This document shows positions 1 to 7,774 of a stretch of DNA of 64,000 bases, one piece after another. Positions within the stretch are counted from its first letter, which is position 1, and every line of letters begins with the position of its first letter. Source of the stretch: an uncultured Ignavibacteria bacterium (lineage in GTDB: Bacteria > Bacteroidota > Ignavibacteria > Kapaibacteriales > UBA2268); contig CAIOZA010000021.1 of NCBI GenBank assembly GCA_903862655.1, positions 1 through 64,000 of the forward strand, given 5' to 3'. The notes beneath the pieces were generated by a model, which saw only the letters and a list, made by a program, of their open reading frames with translations, made no database searches and was not told the DNA's origin. The translations under genes were made by a program, and so were the position numbers.

Positions 1-1
1 A

Positions 2-85
2 AGCAATCTTACAGCCGGAGTTTATTTCTATACTCTAACCGTAAACGGTAAGAGCGATACTAAGACAATGGTTGTCGTTAAGTAA
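2..85 (+). CDS. C-terminal end of a T9SS-secreted protein (partial)
   Basis: The first bases read in one open frame to a TAA at 83-85. The 27 residues contain an L-T-A-G-V-Y-F-Y pattern and end in T-K-T-M-V-V-V-K. This is the hallmark end of a type IX secretion sorting domain (type A): a glycine-aromatic strand followed by a basic, hydrophobic last strand finishing in Lys. The protein would be exported through the outer membrane and have this tail removed. Its body lies outside the window, so its function is unknown. A strong terminator follows 28 bases downstream. Confidence 0.7.
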   Translation, partial: SNLTAGVYFYTLTVNGKSDTKTMVVVK

Positions 86-112
86 AAACAAAATTACTTA
101 GCCTTTAATTTA

Positions 113-141
113 AGCCGGGATTAATCTCCCGGCTTTTTTTT
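113..141 (+). terminator. Rho-independent terminator
   Basis: An 8-bp GC-rich perfect stem (AGCCGGGA at 113-120, TCCCGGCT at 127-134) with a 6-base loop is followed directly by a run of eight T (134-141). It closes the upstream T9SS-cargo gene. Confidence 0.9.
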
Positions 142-199
142 AAATACAAATTGATCTGAAATATTTACTTCAATATTATTCGATGCGGATTATTTTAAC

Positions 200-207
200 T
201 AATTTTG
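200..207 (+). promoter_or_regulatory. Bacteroidota-type -7 element (TAATTTTG)
   Basis: TAATTTTG at 200-207 matches the TAnnTTTG -7 consensus of the Bacteroidota primary sigma factor. It sits 43 bases before the aminotransferase ATG. I see no clear TTTG -33 element at the expected distance, so this is a partial match. Confidence 0.4.
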
Positions 208-249
208 TATTCTGTAATAAGGATAATATCAAATTTTTAGGTGAGAAAA

Positions 250-1452
250 ATGTCAAATTATATTGTTAATCCAGCAAAAAGAACCGAAGAAGTAACCTAT
301 GCAATCCGTGATATAGTAGTACTGGCAACTGAAGTAGCCAAAACCGGCAAGGAAATGCTTTACTTGAATATTGGCGATCCAAATGTATATGATCATGTAA
401 CGCCCAGACACATCATAGACGCGACCTATGAAGCTATGCTTTCTAATAAAAACGGATACGCACCTTCCAGCGGTATTCCACAGGCAATTGACTCGATCAG
501 ACGCGATGCCGAAAAAAAAGGAATAAAAAATATTCATGATATTTTTATTACTTCTGGAGCTGGTGAAGCAATCGAACTATGCCTCAATGCATTAGCTAAT
601 AATGGTGAGAATGTACTACTACCATCGCCTGGATATCCGCTTTATACTGCAATTCAAGCAAAACTCGAACTTATAGGAAATCCATATTATATGGATGAAT
701 CTAAGAACTGGGAACCGGACATTGAAGATATTAAGAAAAAAATTAACTCAAAGACAAGAGCCATTATCCTTATTAATCCCAATAATCCCACCGGAACTGT
801 GTATGGAGAAGAAACTCTAAAGAAAATAATTGATATTGCTCTCGAATATAAGCTAATAATTTTTGCTGATGAAATTTATGACAAACTGATTTTCGACGGT
901 AAGAAACACATATCAATTGCTTCTCTGAATGATGAAGTGCCTGTGATAACCTTCTCAGGCCTGTCTAAGAATTATGTTGTTCCCGGCTGGAGAATAGGGT
1001 GGGGAATTGCGAGTGGTAGAAAAGAATCAATACAGCCATTTCTTGATGGATTGAACAAACTTTTAAGAGCAAGAATCTGTGCTAACCATCCTCATCAATA
1101 TGCTATTCCGGCAGCTCTCGATGGAGATCAGTCTCATCTAGTCGCGTTAAACAAAACTCTTACGAAACGAAGAGACATTGCAATGAATTTACTTGCAACA
1201 ATACCAGGAATAGATCTTGTGAAGCCGGAAGGTGCCTTCTACGCTTTTGCTTCAATCGATGTGGAAGATGACACAAAATTCTGCCGTGAGCTTCTCATTG
1301 ATACCGGTGTGGTTGTTGTGCCCGGAAGTGGTTTCGGTCAAAAACCAGGGAGTAGTCATTTCAGAATTGTAATTCTTCCTCAGGAAGAAGTGCTCGAAAA
1401 AGCTTTCACCAGAATTGCCGAATTCTATGAAAAATATAAAGCAAAGAAATAA
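250..1452 (+). CDS. Class I/II pyridoxal-phosphate aminotransferase (alanine aminotransferase-like)
   Basis: About 400 residues of a fold-type I aminotransferase. Visible signatures are an N-terminal substrate-loop G-D-P motif (NIGDPN), NPNNPTG, the ADEIYD segment carrying the PLP-binding Asp and Tyr, and the Schiff-base Lys in SGLSKN followed by PGWRIGW. It resembles AlaA/AspC-like enzymes that transfer amino groups between alanine or aspartate and 2-oxo acids; the exact substrate cannot be read from sequence. A GTG at 241 is in frame, but I prefer the ATG at 250 because AGGTGAG at 239-245 makes a good ribosome-binding site for it. The gene stands alone between a terminator and a palindromic repeat. 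Confidence 0.85.
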   Translation: MSNYIVNPAKRTEEVTYAIRDIVVLATEVAKTGKEMLYLNIGDPNVYDHVTPRHIIDATYEAMLSNKNGYAPSSGIPQAIDSIRRDAEKKGIKNIHDIFITSGAGEAIELCLNALANNGENVLLPSPGYPLYTAIQAKLELIGNPYYMDESKNWEPDIEDIKKKINSKTRAIILINPNNPTGTVYGEETLKKIIDIALEYKLIIFADEIYDKLIFDGKKHISIASLNDEVPVITFSGLSKNYVVPGWRIGWGIASGRKESIQPFLDGLNKLLRARICANHPHQYAIPAALDGDQSHLVALNKTLTKRRDIAMNLLATIPGIDLVKPEGAFYAFASIDVEDDTKFCRELLIDTGVVVVPGSGFGQKPGSSHFRIVILPQEEVLEKAFTRIAEFYEKYKAKK

Positions 1453-1464
1453 AATTTTATAAAA

Positions 1465-1542
1465 TTGTCATTCTGAACGAAGTGAAGAATCCAGTTGTAT
1501 TAGACTAGATTCTTCAGTCGTTTCACTCCTTCAGAATGACAA
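1465..1542. repeat. REP/MITE-like imperfect palindrome
   Basis: The left arm begins TTGTCATTCTGAA (1465) and runs to GAAGAATC (1491). The right arm runs from GATTCTTC (1508) to TTCAGAATGACAA (1542). The two arms are inverted copies, but the right arm carries an extra internal block of about 8 bases. Sequences of this form (TCATTCTGA...GAAGAATC) are familiar dispersed intergenic repeats in Bacteroidota and relatives. This copy fills the gap between the aminotransferase and pdxB. Confidence 0.75.
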
Positions 1543-1576
1543 ATAGATATATATCCACTAGCGGTACAATATTTAT

Positions 1577-2659
1577 ATGATCAAAGTCCTTATCGATCAG
1601 AACATCCCTTTACTCGCTGATCTGCTTGCAGATCATTGCAAAGTAGAAGTAGTAAACGGTAGAGATTTATTAAACAGTTATCTTGTAGATACCTGTGCTG
1701 ATGCGCTAATCGTTCGCTCAGTCACCAAAGTTAATGAAAACCTTCTAAAAAATACATCGATAAAATTTATTGGTACTGCTACAGCAGGTATAGATCACAT
1801 AGACACAGATTATCTTAAATCTCAGAATAAATCTTTCGCTTCTGCGCCGGGTTCAAATGCTAATTCAGTTGCAGAGTATGTCGTTTCTTCAATACTCAAA
1901 TGGTCTACCGAAAACAGCATTGATCTAACCAAGACATCGGTTGGGATAGTCGGTTTCGGTCACGTCGGCAGCCTTGTGGGCTATTACTGTAATAAACTAG
2001 GTATTAAGATAATTGTGAATGATCCTCCATTACTTGAAAATAATTACATTTTCCCAGATTATGTCAAACATTCAGACTTGAATGATCTACTAGCCAATTG
2101 CGAAATTATAACTAATCATGTTCCTCTTTCGTACGGAGAAAAATATAAGACTCATCAGCTTATTGGAGAGAGAGAATTTGAAATAATTAAGCCTGAAAGT
2201 CTATTCATTCATGCTTCCCGTGGAGGTGTTGTTGATGAAAAACATCTTTTGAAAAGATTTAATCAAAGAGATTTGACTTATGTTGTCGATGTGTTCGAGA
2301 ATGAACCGGATATATCAAAAGAAATAGTTGAAAATGCCATGATAGCAACACCTCATATTGCAGGCTATTCTTTCGAAGGCAAGAGAAGAGGGGCTCTGAT
2401 GATGGCTAAAGCATTGTCTGAAAAGTTTGATCTCAATATAGATTATTCTTTGATTATCAATGAGATTTCATTGGGAAATAACAAAATTGAATATTCTGAT
2501 CATGTGAAACTTTATAAAATTTTGGATGATTCAAGAAAACTGATGGATACTTTTAATGATCTGAAGGAAACTCTTGAATTCTCTAATCCTCAGAAATCAA
2601 TCACATTCGACCTTCTCCGCAAAAACTACTTCGAGTGCAAAGAAACACTGCATACATAA
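1577..2659 (+). CDS. pdxB: Erythronate-4-phosphate dehydrogenase
   Basis: 360 residues of the D-2-hydroxyacid dehydrogenase superfamily. PdxB oxidises 4-phosphoerythronate to 2-oxo-3-hydroxy-4-phosphobutanoate, the second step of DXP-dependent pyridoxal phosphate synthesis, in the cytosol. The N-terminal half carries TATAGIDHID. The NAD-binding motif VGIVGFGHVGSLVG is near residue 125. ASRGGVVDE and the catalytic-His region TPHIAGYSFEGKRRGA follow; the last is typical of PdxB rather than SerA. The C-terminal ~75 residues match the PdxB dimerisation region in length. No other pdx gene is nearby. A terminator overlaps its stop codon. Confidence 0.9.
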   Translation: MIKVLIDQNIPLLADLLADHCKVEVVNGRDLLNSYLVDTCADALIVRSVTKVNENLLKNTSIKFIGTATAGIDHIDTDYLKSQNKSFASAPGSNANSVAEYVVSSILKWSTENSIDLTKTSVGIVGFGHVGSLVGYYCNKLGIKIIVNDPPLLENNYIFPDYVKHSDLNDLLANCEIITNHVPLSYGEKYKTHQLIGEREFEIIKPESLFIHASRGGVVDEKHLLKRFNQRDLTYVVDVFENEPDISKEIVENAMIATPHIAGYSFEGKRRGALMMAKALSEKFDLNIDYSLIINEISLGNNKIEYSDHVKLYKILDDSRKLMDTFNDLKETLEFSNPQKSITFDLLRKNYFECKETLHT

Positions 2660-2687
2660 TTTTCTTCTAGGAAAAATTATGTTTTTT
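2654..2687 (+). terminator. Terminator overlapping the pdxB stop codon
   Basis: A 10-bp stem (ACATAATTTT at 2654-2663 with AAAATTATGT at 2673-2682) is followed by a T run (2682-2687). The stem is AT-rich, so moderate strength. Confidence 0.6.
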
Positions 2688-2705
2688 ATGATCATAATAA
2701 TTGAT

Positions 2706-2713
2706 TAAATTTG
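2706..2713 (+). promoter_or_regulatory. -7 element for vapBC (TAAATTTG)
   Basis: TAAATTTG at 2706-2713 is an exact TAnnTTTG match 37 bases before the vapB ATG. It lies in the short gap after the pdxB terminator, so the toxin-antitoxin pair probably has its own promoter. No clear -33 motif is seen. Confidence 0.45.
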
Positions 2714-2750
2714 TATGACACTTTTAATCATATAATATTGAGATATTCAT

Positions 2751-2966
2751 ATGCGAACTACAATTAATATTCAAGATGGGATAATTGATGATATTGTTCG
2801 ATATTATCATTCAAAGACAAAGACTGAAGCTGTTAACAGAGCATTATCGGAATGGGTTAATATTATGAAAAAAAACAGTTTATTAAGTCTTCGTGGACAA
2901 GTTGATTTTGAAGATAATCTTGATAAAATTAAACAAAAAGAGATAGAGGACTTAAATAAGCTATGA
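2751..2966 (+). CDS. vapB: VapB-type antitoxin
   Basis: 71 residues. The N-terminus MRTTINIQDGIIDDI is the beta strand plus first helix of a ribbon-helix-helix DNA-binding domain. The central TKTEAVNRALSEWV segment is typical of VapB antitoxins, and the charged C-terminal tail would wrap the toxin. It should bind and neutralise the downstream PIN RNase and repress its own promoter. Its stop overlaps the vapC ATG by 4 bases (ATGA), which is the standard antitoxin-first arrangement. Confidence 0.88.
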   Translation: MRTTINIQDGIIDDIVRYYHSKTKTEAVNRALSEWVNIMKKNSLLSLRGQVDFEDNLDKIKQKEIEDLNKL

Positions 2967-3352
2967 GTAATTTAGTTATGATTGATTCCTCTTGCTGGAT
3001 AAAATATTTCAGAAATAATGATCAGGATATAGCACAAAATGTTGAGAATTTGTTTCAATCTGATCGAGTTTGCTTGTGCGGAATTATCGAATTGGAAATT
3101 ATTCAGGGAATAAGAAGTAAACAACAGACTTCATTAATAAAATATGTATTTACTGCTCTTCCATACTTCGATTTTCAAAGAATAGACTTTATAAACTCCG
3201 GAAATACAATAAGGGAACTAAGATTGAAAGGAATAACAGTTGCTCCTTCTGACGCTTTGATTGCTGAGTTGTGTATCCGAAATAATTTTACTCTTTATAC
3301 AAAAGATAATGATTTTAATTTTTTTCCTAAGCTTAAAAGATATTTGGATTAA
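2963..3352 (+). CDS. vapC: VapC-type PIN-domain toxin ribonuclease
   Basis: 129 residues, normal VapC length. The acidic PIN residues are visible in order: Asp8 in MIDSSCW, the Glu in IIELEIIQG, the Asp in APSDALIAE and the Asp in YTKDNDF. These coordinate Mg2+ for cleavage of RNA, usually tRNA or rRNA. It starts inside the end of vapB (4-base overlap), so the two are translationally coupled. All active-site residues are intact, so the toxin is probably functional. Confidence 0.9.
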   Translation: MSNLVMIDSSCWIKYFRNNDQDIAQNVENLFQSDRVCLCGIIELEIIQGIRSKQQTSLIKYVFTALPYFDFQRIDFINSGNTIRELRLKGITVAPSDALIAELCIRNNFTLYTKDNDFNFFPKLKRYLD

Positions 3353-3413
3353 ATTATTATAAAAATCATATTTATTGAAAATCCAATTTTTTTTAGTAAT
3401 TTACACTTTGTAA

Positions 3414-3581
3414 ATGATTACTAATAATATAATTACCAGAATGCAGCGGGATTCAGAAAAATATAATCAGGTCGGAAATCATCTTGATGACAAAACTGCT
3501 TGCCCGCCGTTCAATCCACCCAAATCAAGAGCAGGTAAGCTCTTTTTCTTCAGACATTATCATACTGATGCTCCTATTTAA
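3414..3581 (+). CDS. Small hypothetical ORF, 55 residues
   Basis: An ATG at 3414 opens a 55-codon frame ending in TAA at 3579-3581. It contains a single Cys in CPPFNPPKSRAGK followed by an aromatic/basic tail (FFFRHYH). I do not recognise the protein. TTTACACTTTG, close to a Bacteroidota -7 box, ends 3 bases before the ATG, so it could be a leaderless gene. It lies alone between vapC and the carbamoyl-phosphate cluster. The remaining sequence between 3353 and 3654 shows nothing else. It could be a chance frame; coding status is uncertain. Confidence 0.35.
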   Translation: MITNNIITRMQRDSEKYNQVGNHLDDKTACPPFNPPKSRAGKLFFFRHYHTDAPI

Positions 3582-3654
3582 TTATTTAATTCTTTAAAAA
3601 CATTCTTTTTATAGATTTAAATAATTATTTTTTACTTTTTTTAGGAGAGAACCC

Positions 3655-4578
3655 GTGAAAAGAGACTTTTTATCAGTATTAGATTTTACTACAGACGAAA
3701 TTCTTGAATCATTCGATATAGCCAGAAAAATGAAGGCAAACCGCCGTGAATTTGCTGATGCACTCAAAGGTCAGGCATTAGCTTTAATTTTCGAAAAACC
3801 CTCACTTCGCACAAGAACAACATTTGATATTGGAATTCAGCAATTAGGCGGATATTCACTTTATTTGTCCCCTGCTGAAATCAGCCTCGGCAAACGCGAA
3901 TCAATCCATGACGTTGCAAAAAATCTCGAAAGAATGGTTCAGGGAATAATGATCCGTACTTTCGGGCATGAAATTGTTCTTGGTATGGCTCACCACGCAA
4001 AAGTGCCAATCATCAACGGTTTGACAGACTATTCACATCCTTGCCAGGCAATGGCAGATTTTCTGACAATTCAGGAAGTTAAAGGCAAATTTGATGGATT
4101 GAAATTAACTTATGTCGGTGATGGTAACAATGTTGCTCATTCCTTGATGGATGCCGGTGCAAGACTTGGTGTCAATGTTACAATCGCATGTCCAAAAGGA
4201 TATGAACCCAATCTTATCGCTTATCAGGATGCAGTTGAAGCAGCAAAGAAAACAGGTGCAAAGATAGAAGTAGAGCATGATCCAATAAAGGCTGTTAAAG
4301 GTGCCGATGCTGTTTATACAGACGTTTGGGCATCAATGGGTCAGGAAGCCGAAACCGAAGCAAGAAAGAAAATATTCATGCCATATCAGGTCAATGAAAA
4401 TCTAATGTCTCATGCAAAGGATGATGCTATGTTCATGCATTGTCTCCCTGCCCACCGTGGCGATGAAGTAACAAGCGGTGTTATCGATGCACCCAATTCT
4501 GTTGTCTTCCAGGAAGCTGAAAACAGACTTCATGCACAAAAAGCAGTAATGTACAAACTAATGAAAGATATCGATTAA
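3655..4578 (+). CDS. argF: Ornithine carbamoyltransferase
   Basis: 307 residues, the usual length. The enzyme exchanges carbamoyl phosphate plus ornithine with citrulline plus phosphate. The carbamoyl-phosphate loop is EKPSLRTRTTFD, with HPCQAMADFLT in the middle, the ornithine-binding loop DVWASMGQE, and the catalytic MHCLPAHRG near the C-terminus, all intact. The start is GTG, chosen because AGGAGAG at 3643-3649 is a good ribosome-binding site and no better ATG is near. It leads the cluster, 12 bases before carbamate kinase. That neighbour suggests a catabolic (citrulline to ATP) or balancing role rather than simple arginine synthesis; no arginine deiminase is in the window. Confidence 0.92.
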   Translation: MKRDFLSVLDFTTDEILESFDIARKMKANRREFADALKGQALALIFEKPSLRTRTTFDIGIQQLGGYSLYLSPAEISLGKRESIHDVAKNLERMVQGIMIRTFGHEIVLGMAHHAKVPIINGLTDYSHPCQAMADFLTIQEVKGKFDGLKLTYVGDGNNVAHSLMDAGARLGVNVTIACPKGYEPNLIAYQDAVEAAKKTGAKIEVEHDPIKAVKGADAVYTDVWASMGQEAETEARKKIFMPYQVNENLMSHAKDDAMFMHCLPAHRGDEVTSGVIDAPNSVVFQEAENRLHAQKAVMYKLMKDID

Positions 4579-4590
4579 TTCGAGGTTATT

Positions 4591-5529
4591 GTGACGAAAA
4601 CAGCATTGATAGCAATCGGTGGAAATTCCTTAATCAGAGCAGGTGAAAGAGGTACTCTCGACGAACAGTTCGAGAATGCTTATGCGACATCTAAAAGCAT
4701 CGCTTTAATGATTAAAAATGGTTGGGATGTAGTAATTACTCATGGTAACGGACCACAGGTTGGAGCAGCCTTATTGCGTTCTGAACGAGCCGCTACCGAA
4801 GTTTATACACATACTTTAGATATGTGTGTGGCAACAACCCAATCCGAAATTGGATATATACTTCAGACAGCCCTGTTCCGCTCTTTCAAGGAGCAGGGAA
4901 TTATACGTGATGTGATGATTATACCTACAATGGTTCGTGTCGATAGAAACGATCCGGCATTTTCGAATCCTACAAAGCCGATAGGTCCTTTTTATTCACA
5001 GCAGGTAGCTGAATTAAAGAAGAAATCATTAGGTTGGGATATAGTTGAAGATGCAGCAAGAGGTTACCGCAGAGTAGTTCCATCACCGGAGCCGGTAGAA
5101 GTTTTGGAATTATCGATAATCAAAAAAATGGTTGATTCAGGTATTATAACCATTGCTTTGGGTGGTGGTGGGATTCCAATTTTAAAAGAAAACGGGGATA
5201 TTCATGGGTCAGAAGCAGTTATCGATAAAGACAGGTCTTCAGCATTACTTGCCAATGGTTTGGATGTCGATCTCTTTATCATCTCTACCGATACAGACAA
5301 GGTCTATTTAAACTTCAAAAAAAATAACCAGAAGGGTATTAGTTCTGCTTCAGCTGACGAAATGGATAATTACTTTAAGGATGGACATTTTCCTCCGGGA
5401 AGTATGGGACCCAAAGTAGAATCTATCGTCAAATATCTGAGAAATGGCGGAAAAAAAGCTATTATTACATCCTATGATTATCTGATGCAGGCTCTTGAAG
5501 GCAAAGCTGGAACTACAATAGTTCCATAG
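4591..5529 (+). CDS. arcC: Carbamate kinase
   Basis: 312 residues of the amino-acid kinase superfamily. It transfers phosphate from carbamoyl phosphate to ADP, giving ATP and carbamate. Motifs are the N-terminal AIGGNSLI glycine loop, HGNGPQVG, ALGGGGIP, STDTDKVY for nucleotide binding, and the C-terminal PPGSMGPKVES. The start is GTG with GAGG eight bases upstream. It follows argF at 12 bases, an arrangement typical of energy-yielding citrulline breakdown. Confidence 0.93.
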   Translation: MTKTALIAIGGNSLIRAGERGTLDEQFENAYATSKSIALMIKNGWDVVITHGNGPQVGAALLRSERAATEVYTHTLDMCVATTQSEIGYILQTALFRSFKEQGIIRDVMIIPTMVRVDRNDPAFSNPTKPIGPFYSQQVAELKKKSLGWDIVEDAARGYRRVVPSPEPVEVLELSIIKKMVDSGIITIALGGGGIPILKENGDIHGSEAVIDKDRSSALLANGLDVDLFIISTDTDKVYLNFKKNNQKGISSASADEMDNYFKDGHFPPGSMGPKVESIVKYLRNGGKKAIITSYDYLMQALEGKAGTTIVP

Positions 5530-5560
5530 GAATAAAATTGAAAAATGACAATACCTAATT

Positions 5561-6490
5561 ATGAATGAGGATTTTATGTTATTAGATCATATTGTTTATT
5601 CGCAACAGTTCACTGTTCCAAAATTGATGGAACTTTTCGAACGTACAGAAGCGATGAAGAAAATTGTTAAAAGAGGCGGCACAAAGGATTATGAGTCTAA
5701 GATTATGGCTACATTGTTCTATGCTCCTTCAACAAGAACCAGATTTTCTTTTGAATCAGCAATGTTTCGCCTTGGAGGTAAAGTCCTTTCTACTGAAAAT
5801 GCAAAGGAATTTTCCTCAGAAATTGAAGGGGAAAGATTAGAAGATACTATCAGAATGCTCAGCAATTACTGTGATGTTATTGTTCTAAGACATTCCGAAG
5901 AGGGTGGAGCAGGAAGAGCTTCTAAAGTTTCTCCCGTTCCTATTATTAACGCAGGTGATGGTTCCGGTGGTCAGCACCCGACTCAGGCTCTTTTAGATTT
6001 ATATACAATCAACTACGAATGTAAAACTCTGGATGGCTTGAGTGTGGCTTTTGTTGGTGCTTTGGATAAAGGGAGAACAGTTCGTTCACTTGCATATCTT
6101 CTGAGTAAATTTGATAGAGTAAAATTATATTTCATCGCTCCTGATGAACTTCAGATTAATAAGGATATTCTTGATCATCTGGACGAAAGGGGAGTATCCT
6201 ATGAACTGCTCTCAACTTCAGAAAAAATCATAAGCAAAGTCGATGTTGTTTATCAAACAAGAATCGACAAGGAAAGACTCAAAAAGAAAAATGAGAATCT
6301 AAGCAGATTCAATATTGATTATAACGTACTGCAAAGTATGAAGAAGAAATCTATCATTATGCATCCTCTCCCCAGATCTGTAGAAATTACTCCTGATGTG
6401 GATTCCGATCCACGTGCAGCGTATTTCAGACAAACTGAGAATGGTTTGTATGTTAGGATGGCTCTACTTACTATGTTATTTGATAAATAA
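5561..6490 (+). CDS. Aspartate-carbamoyltransferase-family protein with altered active site
   Basis: 309 residues, collinear with PyrB catalytic chains. Conserved: STRTR (57-61), Arg110-His111, QHPTQ (138-142), GRTVRS (171-176), Arg234 and HPLPR (268-272). Aligned by eye without gaps to E. coli PyrB, the 80s loop reads SSEIEGE, so the essential Lys84 is Glu89 here. The aspartate-binding R-x-Q reads R-I-D, so Gln231 is Asp236. Both changes add negative charge where carbamoyl phosphate and aspartate bind. It may use another, perhaps cationic, amine, or may be impaired. Calling it pyrB would go beyond what the sequence shows. It lies 31 bases after arcC and 27 before the ornithine aminotransferase gene. 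Confidence 0.8.
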   Translation: MNEDFMLLDHIVYSQQFTVPKLMELFERTEAMKKIVKRGGTKDYESKIMATLFYAPSTRTRFSFESAMFRLGGKVLSTENAKEFSSEIEGERLEDTIRMLSNYCDVIVLRHSEEGGAGRASKVSPVPIINAGDGSGGQHPTQALLDLYTINYECKTLDGLSVAFVGALDKGRTVRSLAYLLSKFDRVKLYFIAPDELQINKDILDHLDERGVSYELLSTSEKIISKVDVVYQTRIDKERLKKKNENLSRFNIDYNVLQSMKKKSIIMHPLPRSVEITPDVDSDPRAAYFRQTENGLYVRMALLTMLFDK

Positions 6491-6517
6491 TTAAAAATAT
6501 ATTTAAAGGATAAATTT

Positions 6518-7726
6518 ATGTTAACAAAAGATTATATCGAAATAGAAGAAAAATATGGTGCTCACAACTACCATCCTCTTGATGTCGTAATCAAAGAAGC
6601 AAAAGGTGTTTGGGTAACTGATGTAGAAGGCAACAGATATCTTGATTGCTTAGCGGCATACTCTGCTGTCAATCAGGGGCATTGCCACCCAAAGATTTAT
6701 GATGTATTTGTTGAGCAGGCTAAACACGTTACATTGACAAGCCGTGCTTTCAGAAATGACAAACTTCCCATTCTCTACAAAAAGCTTCATGACATGACAG
6801 GTTACGATATGGCTTTGCCAATGAATTCAGGTGCAGAAGCCGTCGAAACAGCTGTAAAGACTGCCAGAAGATGGGGCTATGACGTGAAGGGGATAGAAAA
6901 TAATAAAGCAGAAATCATTGTTGCTGATGGTAACTTCCACGGAAGAACTACAACAATAGTTGGTTTCAGTGATGATCCGTCATCTTATGGCGGTTTCGGA
7001 CCATTCACTCCCGGATTCATATTCCATGAATACGGAAATGCTGAAGACTTAAAATCGAAAATATCAAAAAACACTTGTGCCGTTCTTATCGAACCAATTC
7101 AGGGTGAAGGTGGAATCGTCATTCCACCAGAAGGATATTTAAAAGCTGTAGCCCAGATTTGCAAGGATAATAATGTTCTCTTTATCTGTGATGAGATTCA
7201 GGCAGGTCTCGGCAGAAGCGGTAAACTTTTTGCTCATTACTATGAAGATGTCAGACCAGACATCGTAATCATAGGTAAAGCTCTCTCCGGCGGATACTAT
7301 CCAGTCTCAGCAATTCTTGCTGATAAAGAAATCATGGGTGTAATCAAACCTGGTCAGCATGGATCAACATTCGGTGGTAATCCTCTCGCAGCTGCAGTAG
7401 CAGTTCGAGCACTCGAAGTGCTAGAAGAAGAAAATCTTGTCCAACATTCGTTCGAAATGGGAGAATATTTCATTTCCAAACTCAGAGCAATTGACAGCCC
7501 TCACATTTCATTAGTAAGAGGAAAAGGCCTGTGGATTGGATTTGTTCTCGATAGAAAAGCACGCCCATATTGTGAGAAATTAATGGCTGAAGGCATTCTT
7601 TGCAAAGAAACACACGAGAATATCATAAGATTTGCACCACCACTTGTAATCACAAAAGATGAGATTGATTGGGCAGTAGGAAAAATTGAGAAAGTCGTTA
7701 AAGAGCTTGATAACGTCCAGTTTTAA
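6518..7726 (+). CDS. rocD: Ornithine aminotransferase
   Basis: 402 residues, class III PLP aminotransferase. It converts ornithine plus 2-oxoglutarate to glutamate semialdehyde plus glutamate. Motifs: NSGAEAVETAVKTAR for the phosphate-binding loop, FHGRT, IEPIQGEGG, the FICDEIQAGLGRSG stretch, the Schiff-base Lys in IIGKALSGG, and STFGGNPLA. The N-terminal GAHNYHPLDVV and the later EIQAGLGR are typical of RocD rather than ArgD. In the cluster it would drain ornithine released by citrulline phosphorolysis into glutamate or proline, or supply it in reverse. Confidence 0.9.
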   Translation: MLTKDYIEIEEKYGAHNYHPLDVVIKEAKGVWVTDVEGNRYLDCLAAYSAVNQGHCHPKIYDVFVEQAKHVTLTSRAFRNDKLPILYKKLHDMTGYDMALPMNSGAEAVETAVKTARRWGYDVKGIENNKAEIIVADGNFHGRTTTIVGFSDDPSSYGGFGPFTPGFIFHEYGNAEDLKSKISKNTCAVLIEPIQGEGGIVIPPEGYLKAVAQICKDNNVLFICDEIQAGLGRSGKLFAHYYEDVRPDIVIIGKALSGGYYPVSAILADKEIMGVIKPGQHGSTFGGNPLAAAVAVRALEVLEEENLVQHSFEMGEYFISKLRAIDSPHISLVRGKGLWIGFVLDRKARPYCEKLMAEGILCKETHENIIRFAPPLVITKDEIDWAVGKIEKVVKELDNVQF

Positions 7727-7774
7727 TAATTATTAAGAAGTATTAAGATCAATTTAAATCAAAAAATAGGGCAG

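Noticed and set aside
5561-6490. Plain pyrB annotation
   Set aside because: Two key substrate-contact residues differ from E. coli PyrB and the gene context is ornithine/carbamoyl phosphate, so the specific symbol is not justified.
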